A stretch of 7,587 nucleotides of DNA from Pseudomonadota bacterium (lineage in GTDB: Bacteria > Pseudomonadota > Alphaproteobacteria > Sphingomonadales > Sphingomonadaceae), in NCBI GenBank assembly GCA_023432995.1, contig JAEZES010000102.1, positions 1 through 7,587 of the forward strand, in the 5' to 3' direction. Positions within the stretch are counted from its first letter, which is position 1. Every line of letters starts with the position of its first letter. The position numbers were made by a program, and so were the translations under genes. Under the pieces are notes generated by a model, which saw only the letters and a list, made by a program, of their open reading frames with translations, was not told where the DNA came from and made no database searches. Shown piece by piece: positions 1 to 6,034 of the stretch.

Positions 1-108
1 GGGCGGCGACGCCCGGGCCGGCTCGTTTTGGCACCGTCGCGCCGATCCGCCGGGCTTTTCCCCGGCGCATCTTGCGGCGGCGGCGCCCGATACGATATTT
101 GATTGCCG

Positions 109-516
109 ATGCTGCAGAATCCTGTCGACCTGCCCACCGAGGCGCCGCTCCCCGGCCGCGCACCCGCACGCGCTGCCGAGGACGATGACGGCAAGGTGAT
201 CGATGGCGGCAACGATCCCGGGGGGCAGGTCGGCGTCGCCACCAAGACGCGCACCCGGCCGAAGAAGCCCAACCAGTACAAGGTGCTGATGCTGAACGAC
301 GACTACACGCCGATGGAGTTCGTCGTCATGTGCCTCAAGCGGTTCTTTCGCATGGATCTCGAACAGGCCACGCGGGTCATGCTTCACGTCCACCAGAAGG
401 GCGTCGGCGTGTGCGGTATCTATCCCTACGAGGTCGCCGAAACCAAGGTGAACCAGGTGATGGACTTCGCCCGCCAGAACCAGCATCCGCTGCAGTGTAC
501 GCTGGAAAAGGCCTGA
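109..516 (+). CDS. clpS: ATP-dependent Clp protease adaptor ClpS
   Basis: ClpS is the cytoplasmic adaptor that hands proteins with destabilising N-terminal residues to ClpAP. The product is 135 residues from the ATG at 109. Residues 1 to about 53 are a low-complexity, probably disordered extension, longer than in E. coli ClpS, and the folded core fills the rest. The core shows NDDYTPM, with N63, D64 and D65 matching the residues that bind the substrate alpha-amino group and M69 at the hydrophobic-pocket gatekeeper position. H95 in MLHVH matches the conserved pocket histidine. The AETKV segment and the C-terminal LEKA are also classic. A TTG at 103 would add two residues, but I prefer the ATG; neither has a clear ribosome binding site. 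clpA, often next to clpS, does not follow; lptF does. Family assignment is certain, the start is not. Confidence 0.97.
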   Translation: MLQNPVDLPTEAPLPGRAPARAAEDDDGKVIDGGNDPGGQVGVATKTRTRPKKPNQYKVLMLNDDYTPMEFVVMCLKRFFRMDLEQATRVMLHVHQKGVGVCGIYPYEVAETKVNQVMDFARQNQHPLQCTLEKA

Positions 517-582
517 CCTGAGGCGCCGGAACGGCTACAGCGCCCGCGCGAAACACCCAGCCGCCCGAGCCGTTGTCCGAAC

Positions 583-1824
583 TTGACGTTCTTTACCGCC
601 ATCGACCGATACGTCTTCCGGCTCGTGCTGATGCCGATGCTCGGCGTGTTTGCGCTCGCCGCCTCGCTGCTGATGCTCGAGAAGATGCTGCGCCTGATGG
701 AGTTCGTTTCGACCGAAGGCGGCCCGGTCACGATCGTGTTCCGCATGCTCGTCAACCTGATCCCGGAATACGCCGGCCTCGCCATCCCGCTCGGCGTCAT
801 GCTCGGCATCCTGTTCGCGTTCCGCAAGCTCGCCACGACCAGCGAACTCGACGTCATGCGCGCGGTCGGGCTCAGCTACACGCGGCTGCTGCGCGTCCCC
901 TACCTGATCACGATCGGGCTGATGGCGGTGAACTTCGCCATCGTCGGCTACTGGCAGCCGCTCGCGCGTTATTCGTACGAGCAGCTCGACTTCGAGCTCC
1001 GTTCGGGCGCGCTCGGTGCCTCGATCAAGGTCGGGGAGTTCACCCAGCTCGAAGACCGGGTCGCCCTGCGGATCGAAGAAAGTCGCGACGAAGGCCGCCG
1101 GTTGATGGGCATCTTCGCGCGAATTGCCAACGATCGGGGCCAGGTGCTGTCGATTTCGGCCCGCGAGGGGCGGTTCCTGGCCAACCGGGAGAACCGCAAC
1201 ACGATCATCCTACGACTGACCGACGGCACGATCGTCCAGGATACGCCCGGGCAGACCTCGCGCGTGCTCAGCTTCTCGCGGCACGATCTGCCGATCGACC
1301 TGCCGGCGATCGAGCGTTTCCGCGCCCGGGGCGATGAAAGCCGCGAGTACCTGCTGCCCGAACTGCTCGAGCTCGGCTGGAGCGAGGACGCCTCGGAGTC
1401 CCAGCAGGCTAGCGGGCAGGCCGCCTTCAGCTACCGGATGGTCGAGGTGGTCATGATGCTGATGCTGCCGCTGCTGGCGGTGGCGCTGGCGATCCCCCCT
1501 AAGCGCTCGACATCGGCGCTTGGCGTGTTCGTGTCGATCGTGATGGTGGTCGCCTACCACAAGGTCAATCAGTACGGGCAATCGATCGCCGAACTCGGCC
1601 GGGTCGACCCGCTGCTCGCCCTGTGGGGGCCGTTCGTGCTGTTCGCCGCGCTGATCGGGTGGATGTACTTCCGCGTCGCCTTCGTGCCGGGCGGGCAGGC
1701 GATCGGCGCGCTCGAATCGTTCTACGCCAAGCTGGCCAAGCGCGTGACCGCGCTGCTGCGCCGCCGCGAGCGGTCGCGCCGGCGCGACGCGGCTGCCGAG
1801 GAGGTGGCCGCCGGTGCTGCTTGA
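583..1824 (+). CDS. lptF: LPS export ABC transporter permease LptF
   Basis: LptF is one of two inner-membrane permease subunits of the LptB2FG complex, which extracts lipopolysaccharide from the inner membrane and passes it to the LptC/LptA bridge. The product is 413 residues. Three N-terminal membrane segments (about 12-32, 60-80, 105-125) precede a periplasmic beta-jellyroll region (about 130-250), then three C-terminal segments (about 287-304, 311-327, 344-366). The SELDVMRAVG stretch at 87-96, between segments 2 and 3, is the cytoplasmic coupling helix that contacts the LptB ATPase. The TTG start is inferred: it keeps the IDRYVFR amphipathic N-terminus typical of the family, whereas the first in-frame ATG (631) would cut into membrane segment 1. 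No good ribosome binding site is seen. The C-terminal tail (from about 392) is strongly basic, then Ala/Glu-rich. lptG overlaps its last 11 bases. Confidence 0.95.
   Translation: MTFFTAIDRYVFRLVLMPMLGVFALAASLLMLEKMLRLMEFVSTEGGPVTIVFRMLVNLIPEYAGLAIPLGVMLGILFAFRKLATTSELDVMRAVGLSYTRLLRVPYLITIGLMAVNFAIVGYWQPLARYSYEQLDFELRSGALGASIKVGEFTQLEDRVALRIEESRDEGRRLMGIFARIANDRGQVLSISAREGRFLANRENRNTIILRLTDGTIVQDTPGQTSRVLSFSRHDLPIDLPAIERFRARGDESREYLLPELLELGWSEDASESQQASGQAAFSYRMVEVVMMLMLPLLAVALAIPPKRSTSALGVFVSIVMVVAYHKVNQYGQSIAELGRVDPLLALWGPFVLFAALIGWMYFRVAFVPGGQAIGALESFYAKLAKRVTALLRRRERSRRRDAAAEEVAAGAA
1798..1805 (+). promoter_or_regulatory. Ribosome binding site of lptG inside lptF
   Basis: GAGGAGGT is a near-perfect Shine-Dalgarno sequence lying in the last codons of lptF, 8 bases before the GTG at 1814. 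It fixes the lptG start and, with the 11-base overlap, indicates translational coupling of the two permease subunits. Confidence 0.85.
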
Positions 1825-2914
1825 CTTCTTTCCCTCGCGCACGCTGACCTGGTACCTCGCCAAGACCTTCGCGGTCCGCATTCTCGCGGTGCTGGTCATG
1901 CTCGTCCTCGTGCTGATGATGCTCGACCTGTTGAGCCGCAGCGGCGACATTCTCGCCCAGCCGGGCAACGGCGAGGCCGAACTGCTCCGCTACGCCTCGT
2001 TGCGCGTGCCCCAGCTGGTGGCGAGGTTCATGCCCTATTCGGTGCTGCTGGCGACGATCATCACCCTGGCGACGTTCAATCAGAACAGCGAGGTCGTCGC
2101 GATGAAGGCGGCGGGCCTGTCGGCGCACCAGATCCTGGCGCCGCTGGTGCTCGTCGCGCTCGTCGTCGCCGCGTTCCAGTTCACGTTCAACGAACGCATG
2201 GTGGTTCGCGCGAACGCCGCGCTGAAGGCGTGGGAAGCAACCGACTACGGACCGATTCCCGACGATCCAACGCAACGGGCCAATGTTTATCTCAACGATG
2301 GCAACGATGTCCTGCTGGCCTCGCAGATCGCTGGCACCGGGGCGCGGACCACGCTGCGCGGCGTGACGTTCTACGAACGCGACGACAGCGGAATGATCCT
2401 GCGCCAGCTGCGCGCGCCGGTGGCACGGTTCGCCGCGCCGGGCTGGCGGCTCGACAACCCGCAGCAGTTCCAGGTCGGCACCGCGGAAGCGCAGGCGCTC
2501 ACCGGTGCGGTGGTCGTCGCACCGGGCATCACGCTCGACCAGATCGCTCTCCGGTCGGTCGACGCCGACACCGAGGCGATCGGGCCGCTGGCGCGATCGA
2601 TCGCGGCGCTCGACGCCGCCGGGCGCCGGACCGCCGAGCTCAAGGGCAAGTGGTGGCACAAGATCTCGGGCCCGTTGTCATCCATCCTGATGCCGCTGCT
2701 CGGCGCGGTCGCCGGTTTCGGCTTGGCCCGCTCGGGGCACCTGCTGGCGCGCGCGATCATCGGCATGGCCCTCGGCTTCGCGTTTTTCGTGGTCGACAAC
2801 GCCGCGCTGGCGATGGGCGGATTCGGCGGCTACCCGCCCCTGCTGGCCGCCTGGGCGCCGTTCGTGCTGTTCTTCCTGATCGGCGAGACGGTGCTCATCC
2901 GCACCGAGGAGTGA
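1814..2914 (+). CDS. lptG: LPS export ABC transporter permease LptG
   Basis: LptG is the second permease subunit of LptB2FG and pairs with LptF to form the lateral gate for lipopolysaccharide. The product is 366 residues from a GTG start, chosen for the GAGGAGGT site 8 bases upstream. The fold matches LptF: membrane segments at about 18-38, 66-87 and 107-127, a periplasmic jellyroll at about 130-270, then segments at about 286-304, 310-330 and 342-364. The coupling-helix motif NSEVVAMKAAG lies at 91-101, and the conserved HKISGPLSSILMPLLGA before membrane segment 4 is typical of LptG. It overlaps lptF by 11 bases, so the pair is one operon and probably made in equal amounts. No lptA, lptB or lptC is in the window. 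No terminator was recognised between lptG and the next gene. Confidence 0.95.
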   Translation: MLLDFFPSRTLTWYLAKTFAVRILAVLVMLVLVLMMLDLLSRSGDILAQPGNGEAELLRYASLRVPQLVARFMPYSVLLATIITLATFNQNSEVVAMKAAGLSAHQILAPLVLVALVVAAFQFTFNERMVVRANAALKAWEATDYGPIPDDPTQRANVYLNDGNDVLLASQIAGTGARTTLRGVTFYERDDSGMILRQLRAPVARFAAPGWRLDNPQQFQVGTAEAQALTGAVVVAPGITLDQIALRSVDADTEAIGPLARSIAALDAAGRRTAELKGKWWHKISGPLSSILMPLLGAVAGFGLARSGHLLARAIIGMALGFAFFVVDNAALAMGGFGGYPPLLAAWAPFVLFFLIGETVLIRTEE

Positions 2915-2940
2915 GTGCAGGCCGACGCATTCCATCCCGC

Positions 2941-2969
2941 TTGCATCGCCATATTTTTGCCACTATTTG
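2941..2969 (+). promoter_or_regulatory. Weak sigma70-like promoter candidate for the small lipoprotein gene
   Basis: TTGCAT (2941-2946) and TATTTG (2964-2969) are separated by 17 bases in the most AT-rich part of the gap after lptG. Each box matches only half of the consensus, so this rests mainly on spacing and context. It would give an mRNA leader of about 50 bases. Confidence 0.3.
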
Positions 2970-2997
2970 GAACCGGCTCGCGCCGCTGCGAGTCCTC

Positions 2998-3022
2998 GTG
3001 GGGTCAGTCCCACACTAGGAGA
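2998..3022 (+). promoter_or_regulatory. Leader hairpin and ribosome binding site of the small lipoprotein gene
   Basis: GTGGG (2998-3002) pairs with CCCAC (3009-3013) around a short loop, just before AGGAGA (3017-3022), which lies 7 bases from the ATG at 3030. The strong ribosome binding site decides the start and rules out the longer reading frame from 2967. The hairpin may stabilise the 5' end of an abundant small mRNA; that role is inference. Confidence 0.6.
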
Positions 3023-3029
3023 ACTTGAT

Positions 3030-3260
3030 ATGAAGAAGATTGCTCTGGCTGCTTTCTCGGCCACCGCCCTGCTCGCTCTGTCGGCCTGCGGCGGCGACGC
3101 CACCACCGAAGAGCCCGTCGCCGAGGACGCCGCGATGGTCGAAGAAGCCCCGGCTGTGGAAGCGACCGACGCCGCGACCGACGCTGCTGCGACCGACGCT
3201 GCCGCGACCGACGCTGCCGCGACCGATGCTGCCGCGACCGAGGAAGCTCCGGCCGAGTAA
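3030..3260 (+). CDS. Small Ala/Asp/Thr-rich lipoprotein with pentapeptide repeats
   Basis: I do not recognise a named family. The product is 76 residues. MKK, a hydrophobic stretch and the lipobox LSAC (17-20) indicate a signal-peptidase II lipoprotein with Cys20 lipidated. Gly at +2 and +3 (not Asp) suggests sorting to the outer membrane if the usual Lol rule applies. The mature part is almost all Ala, Thr, Asp, Glu and Pro, strongly acidic, with no predicted fold. Residues 49-68 are four ATDAA pentapeptides encoded by a 15-base tandem repeat. The start is fixed by AGGAGA 7 bases upstream, and the gene has its own strong terminator, so it is probably monocistronic. It may be a spacer-like or surface envelope lipoprotein, but the function is unknown. 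The long reading frames on the opposite strand here are shadows of the repeat. Confidence 0.85.
   Translation: MKKIALAAFSATALLALSACGGDATTEEPVAEDAAMVEEAPAVEATDAATDAAATDAAATDAAATDAAATEEAPAE
3162..3242 (+). repeat. In-frame 15-base tandem repeat in the lipoprotein gene
   Basis: Four consecutive copies of gcgaccgacgctgcY lie at 3174-3188, 3189-3203, 3204-3218 and 3219-3233; the last has one silent change (gat for gac). They are preceded by a 12-base partial copy (3162-3173) and followed by a 9-base partial copy (3234-3242). The unit is a multiple of three, so gain or loss of copies changes the protein by five residues (ATDAA) without a frameshift. Confidence 0.95.
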
Positions 3261-3282
3261 GCCATTCGGTTGCTGTCCTGGC

Positions 3283-3300
3283 CGGCGGGGCACCCCGCCG
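3283..3300 (+). other. GC-only hairpin in the lipoprotein 3' untranslated region
   Basis: CGGCGGGG (3283-3290) and CCCCGCCG (3293-3300) form an 8-base perfect inverted repeat around CA. No T-run follows, so it is not a terminator by itself. It lies between the lipoprotein stop codon and the real terminator and could protect the mRNA 3' end; that role is inference. Confidence 0.5.
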
Positions 3301-3322
3301 CGCCGGGAAGCGCGAATGACAG

Positions 3323-3361
3323 GGGCGCGCAGGCCATCCGGCTTGCGCGCCCTTTCTCTTT
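3323..3361 (+). terminator. Strong intrinsic terminator after the lipoprotein gene
   Basis: GGGCGCGCA (3323-3331) pairs perfectly with TGCGCGCCC (3344-3352). The stem continues inward by about four more pairs, one of them G-T, to an ATCC loop. TTTCTCTTT follows at 3353-3361. This ends the lipoprotein transcript and separates it from the hydroxylase operon. Confidence 0.88.
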
Positions 3362-3374
3362 GGCGCACGCGACC

Positions 3375-3403
3375 TTGACCCGACGCAAGTTCTCCCCAGA
3401 TGA
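3375..3403 (+). promoter_or_regulatory. Possible promoter of the hydroxylase-acyltransferase operon
   Basis: TTGACC (3375-3380) is a good -35 box, directly after the lipoprotein terminator. The hexamer at the right distance (17 bases), AGATGA (3398-3403), is a poor -10 box. A promoter is expected here because of the terminator, but the exact boxes are uncertain. Confidence 0.35.
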
Positions 3404-3465
3404 ACCCAGCTATGTGCGGGAGTGGCCCCGCGGGCGCGGTTCTGGTAGGGGCCGGCCAACCAGCT

Positions 3466-3471
3466 ACAGGA
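3466..3471 (+). promoter_or_regulatory. Ribosome binding site deciding the hydroxylase start
   Basis: ACAGGA lies 9 bases before the GTG at 3481 but touches the ATG at 3472, which is too close for normal initiation. The in-frame ATG at 3400 has no such site. This favours GTG 3481, though the two ATGs cannot be excluded. Confidence 0.55.
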
Positions 3472-3480
3472 ATGCATACA

Positions 3481-4284
3481 GTGTCGCACAAGGTTGCCGA
3501 TCCGGCCAACGAAGCCGATCTGCCGTTCTGGAAACGCTCGCACTACCTCGACCGGATGACGTTCCGGCAGCTCGTGACGGCCTATTTCCAGCACTACACG
3601 ATCCTGACGTACCTCGGGTTGACCGCGCTGGCCGTGGTCGTCTTCGCGCTGCGCCCCGCCGAGCCGTGGCAGACGCTCGCCGCGGTGGCCGCGGGCGTGG
3701 TGATCTACCCGCTCGTCTGGCACCTGCTGCACCAGTACGTGCTGCATTCGCGGTGGATGTGGAAGTCGAAGCTGCTCTCACCGACCTGGAAGCGGATTCA
3801 CTACGACCACCACCAGGATCCCAATGACCTCTCGGTGCTGTTCGGCGCGCTGCACACGACGATCCCGACGATCGCGCTCGCAACGATCCCGATCGGTTGG
3901 GCGATCGGCGGCGTCGGCGGCGCCTCGGCGGCGTTCGCCACCGGGTTGCTGACGACCTGCTATTACGAGTTCATGCACTGCATCCAGCATCTCGCGTTCA
4001 AGCCGAAGTGGGCCTGGGTGCAGCACATGAAGCAGCGCCACATGGAGCACCACTTCTTCGATGAGAACGGCAACTTCGGGATCACCAACTACTTCTGGGA
4101 CCGGGTGCTCGGCACTTACTACGAGAAGAAGGACCGTCCGAAGCGATCGTCGACGGTGTTCAACCTCGGCTACACCGAGGAGGTTGCCGAGACCTACCCA
4201 TGGGTCAAGCAACTGTCCGGCGGCATTGCCAGCGGTCATCCGCGCCGGCGCGCAATGAGCAAGGAAGAAGCGGCGGCCAATTGA
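3481..4284 (+). CDS. Membrane fatty acid hydroxylase / sterol desaturase superfamily protein
   Basis: The protein belongs to the membrane di-iron fatty acid hydroxylase superfamily (Pfam FA_hydroxylase), which uses O2 to hydroxylate or desaturate lipid chains. From GTG 3481 it has 267 residues. Hydrophobic segments lie at about 40-58, 64-86, 120-147 and 149-165. The histidine clusters are complete: H81, H84 and H88; HYDHH with H107, H110 and H111; HCIQH with H166 and H170; and H182, H187, H190 and H191 in HMKQRHMEHH. Their order recalls the fatty acid 2-hydroxylases acting on sphingolipids, but the substrate cannot be read from sequence, and carotenoid or sterol-like substrates are alternatives. 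The acyltransferase gene follows after 51 bases with no terminator, so the two are probably one operon. A start at 3472 or 3400 would add 3 or 27 residues with no recognisable motif. Confidence 0.88.
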   Translation: MSHKVADPANEADLPFWKRSHYLDRMTFRQLVTAYFQHYTILTYLGLTALAVVVFALRPAEPWQTLAAVAAGVVIYPLVWHLLHQYVLHSRWMWKSKLLSPTWKRIHYDHHQDPNDLSVLFGALHTTIPTIALATIPIGWAIGGVGGASAAFATGLLTTCYYEFMHCIQHLAFKPKWAWVQHMKQRHMEHHFFDENGNFGITNYFWDRVLGTYYEKKDRPKRSSTVFNLGYTEEVAETYPWVKQLSGGIASGHPRRRAMSKEEAAAN

Positions 4285-4335
4285 CGGACCGCGCACCGAC
4301 ACAGTAGCGCCACGCCCTTCGAGCCAGGAGGGACG

Positions 4336-5487
4336 ATGTCGGACATTTCGGTCGATCCGGTTGCCGGGAAGCGCGACTTCGCCGCCTTCGTCGACTTTGC
4401 CTATGCGATCAACGCCGGCGATCCCAACTGGGTGCCGCCGCTGCGCGCCGAGGTCGTCGAACTGCTCACGCCGGGCAAGAACCCGTTCCACGAGCACGCC
4501 AAAGTCCAGCTGTTCCTCGCGCGCCGCGAAGGCCGTGTCGTGGGTCGCATCTCGGCGCACTACGACGAGCTGGCGCTGGCGCAGCCGCCCGAACAGGGCA
4601 TGGGGCCCGGGACCGGCAACTGGGGCCTGTTCGAGGCCACCGACGAAATCGTCGCCCACGCTCTCGTGGCGCGGGCCGAACAGTGGCTGCGGGATCAGGG
4701 TATGACCCGCGTGCTGGCTCCCATCAGCCTCTCGATTTGGGAAGAACCGGGACTGCTGGTCAAGGGCCACGACCACCCGCCGATGGTCATGATGGGGCAC
4801 AATCGCCCCGAGTACGAAGCGTGGATCGAGCGCGCTGGCTACACCGTGGCCAAGCGGCTGCTGACCTACGACCTGCCCGTTGCCGGTGGCTTTCCGCCGC
4901 TGGTCAACAAGATCGTCGCGCTGGGCGAGAAGAACGAGCGCATCCGCATTCGCCCGGTCGACAAGCGCCATTTCGAGCGCGATGCGGCGATCATCATCGA
5001 CATCCTCAACGACGCTTGGTCGGCCAACTGGGGCTTCGTCCCCTTTACCGAGGCCGAGAAGGCGTATGGGGCAAAGAAGCTCGCCCCGCTGATCTTCGAG
5101 GAGGTCAACATGATCGCCGAGATCGACGGCGAGCCGGTGGCCTTCATGCTCGCGCTGCCCGACGTCAACGCGGTGCTGAAGCCGATGGGCGGCAAGCTGT
5201 TCCCCTTCAACGTCTTCCGGCTCTTGTGGTGGCTACGCAAGGCCCGTCCGGCCGATTTCCGCGTGCCGCTGATGGGCGTCGTGCAGAAGCTGCAGGCAAG
5301 CCGCATCGCCAGCCAGCTGGCTTTCATGATGATCGAGTACATTCGCCGCGCGGGAGTCGGCGAGCACGGGGCCAGGAGAGCCGAGGTCGGCTGGATTCTC
5401 GAGGACAACCAGGGGATGGTGGCGATCGCGGACGCGATCGGCAGCAAGGTCAACCGCGAGTATCGCATTTACGCCAAAGCGCTGTAA
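4336..5487 (+). CDS. GNAT-superfamily N-acyltransferase, possibly ceramide synthase-like
   Basis: The product has 383 residues and no signal peptide or clear membrane span. AGGAGG (4326-4331) precedes the ATG. The architecture suggests two GNAT-like halves. The N-terminal half has WVPPLR (32-37), NPFHEHAK (49-56), then a strand pair ending VVGRISAH (68-75). The C-terminal half starts near 204, with WSANWGFVPF (228-237), a strand at IAEIDGEPVAFMLA (260-273), and EVGWILEDNQGM (350-361), like the late acyl-CoA-side region of GNAT folds. Sphingomonad relatives are, as I recall, labelled only N-acetyltransferase or, dubiously, dATP pyrophosphohydrolase; nothing here looks like a nucleotide pyrophosphatase. 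The overall type resembles the GNAT-like bacterial ceramide synthase described in Caulobacter, but this comparison is from memory and unproven. Its pairing with a fatty acid hydroxylase points to lipid acylation. The superfamily call is fairly secure, the substrate is not. Confidence 0.75.
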   Translation: MSDISVDPVAGKRDFAAFVDFAYAINAGDPNWVPPLRAEVVELLTPGKNPFHEHAKVQLFLARREGRVVGRISAHYDELALAQPPEQGMGPGTGNWGLFEATDEIVAHALVARAEQWLRDQGMTRVLAPISLSIWEEPGLLVKGHDHPPMVMMGHNRPEYEAWIERAGYTVAKRLLTYDLPVAGGFPPLVNKIVALGEKNERIRIRPVDKRHFERDAAIIIDILNDAWSANWGFVPFTEAEKAYGAKKLAPLIFEEVNMIAEIDGEPVAFMLALPDVNAVLKPMGGKLFPFNVFRLLWWLRKARPADFRVPLMGVVQKLQASRIASQLAFMMIEYIRRAGVGEHGARRAEVGWILEDNQGMVAIADAIGSKVNREYRIYAKAL

Positions 5488-5503
5488 GGCTGCGCCCATT
5501 GCA

Positions 5504-5529
5504 GGAACTCGCTCCGGCCCGCGGCCGTT
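5504..5529 (+). promoter_or_regulatory. EcfG-type stress promoter of the single-domain response regulator
   Basis: GGAAC (5504-5508) and CGTT (5526-5529) are 17 bases apart, an exact match to the EcfG consensus GGAAC-N16/17-CGTT. It would start an mRNA near 5537, about 35 bases before the regulator's ATG. The match is to a 9-base consensus at allowed spacing and is in the right place and direction. A short hairpin with a T-run overlaps the -10 side. Confidence 0.75.
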
Positions 5530-5533
5530 TTTT
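5515..5533 (+). terminator. Short intrinsic terminator after the acyltransferase gene
   Basis: CGGCC (5515-5519) and GGCCG (5523-5527) form a 5-base stem with a CGC loop, followed by six T (5528-5533). The stem is short but all GC. It lies 28 bases after the acyltransferase stop and overlaps the EcfG-type promoter, so the hairpin may be partly coincidental. Confidence 0.45.
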
Positions 5534-5571
5534 GGCAGCGTGAGCCGATCGAGGCTGCTTCAGGGGCAGAC

Positions 5572-6009
5572 ATGCGCAGCGAGAAGAGTGTCAGGAACAG
5601 CAAGTCGCACGACAAGCGCACGCGGCTGGGCAGGGTGCTCGTCGTCGAGGACGACCCGATCGTCGCGCTGGCGATCGAGGCGGCCCTCGTCGATGTCGGC
5701 GCCGCCGAGGTCGTCCTCTGTCCGAGCATCGCCGGTACGATGGAAGCGCTCGAGCAGGGACCCGCGGCGGCGATCGTGCTCGACGTCCATCTGGCCGATC
5801 GCAGCGACGGCTGGGCGCTCGCCGAGTTGGCCGAGTTGCTCGGCCCCAAGCCGCCGTACGTCGTCTTCGCCACGGGCGCCCCGGAGGACATCCCCCCCGA
5901 GATTGCCGAGATGGGCCCGGTGTTCGAGAAGCCTTACGACCCTGTGCAGCTTGCCGAGACGCTGGCGAACGGCGTGCACCGCGGGCTGTTTTCGCGCCTG
6001 CTCGGCTGA
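5572..6009 (+). CDS. Single-domain response regulator with FATG motif
   Basis: This is a receiver-only response regulator of 145 residues, with no output domain. After a basic tail (1-20), the receiver shows VLVVEDD (22-28) with the acidic pocket E26, D27 and D28, the phosphoacceptor D71 in VLDVHL, T101, and K120 in FEKPY. VVFATGAP (97-104) resembles the FAT-GUY signature (Phe-Ala-Thr-Gly-hydrophobic-Tyr) of alphaproteobacterial single-domain regulators such as SdrG of Sphingomonas and MrrA of Caulobacter, which act in the general stress response. Here Pro replaces the final Tyr. An EcfG-type promoter upstream and phyR downstream support a stress-signalling role, such as relaying phosphate between histidine kinases and PhyR. 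AGGGG (5562-5566) precedes the ATG. Terminator-like hairpins downstream separate it from phyR. Receiver identity is certain; the role is inferred. Confidence 0.9.
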   Translation: MRSEKSVRNSKSHDKRTRLGRVLVVEDDPIVALAIEAALVDVGAAEVVLCPSIAGTMEALEQGPAAAIVLDVHLADRSDGWALAELAELLGPKPPYVVFATGAPEDIPPEIAEMGPVFEKPYDPVQLAETLANGVHRGLFSRLLG

Positions 6010-6034
6010 AGCAGCACTTCACAAGGGCAAGAAA

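Noticed and set aside
48..67. CGCCGGG/CCCGGCG hairpin before clpS as a terminator
   Set aside because: The 7-base stem has its T-run in the loop, not after the stem; no upstream gene is visible to support it.
528..552. GGAAC followed at 16 bases by CGAA, upstream of lptF
   Set aside because: The -10 element does not match CGTT, and lptF is a housekeeping gene.
1565..2659. Minus-strand open frame of 364 codons opposite lptF/lptG
   Set aside because: The translation is Arg/His/Gln/Asp-rich, typical of a reverse-frame shadow, and it spans two overlapping real genes.
2969..2993. GGAAC upstream of the lipoprotein gene, a possible EcfG -35 box
   Set aside because: No CGTT at 16 or 17 bases (GAGT and AGTC are there instead).
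3004..3747. Minus-strand frames over the lipoprotein, including a Val-Ala-Ala-Ser repeat protein
   Set aside because: The repeats are only the complement of the 15-base tandem repeat, and the frame runs across a strong terminator and into the hydroxylase gene.
3778..4971. Long open frame (397 codons) on the minus strand across the hydroxylase and acyltransferase genes
   Set aside because: It lies opposite two well-supported + strand genes with clear family motifs. Long antisense open frames are expected in such GC-rich DNA, and the translation has no recognisable domain.
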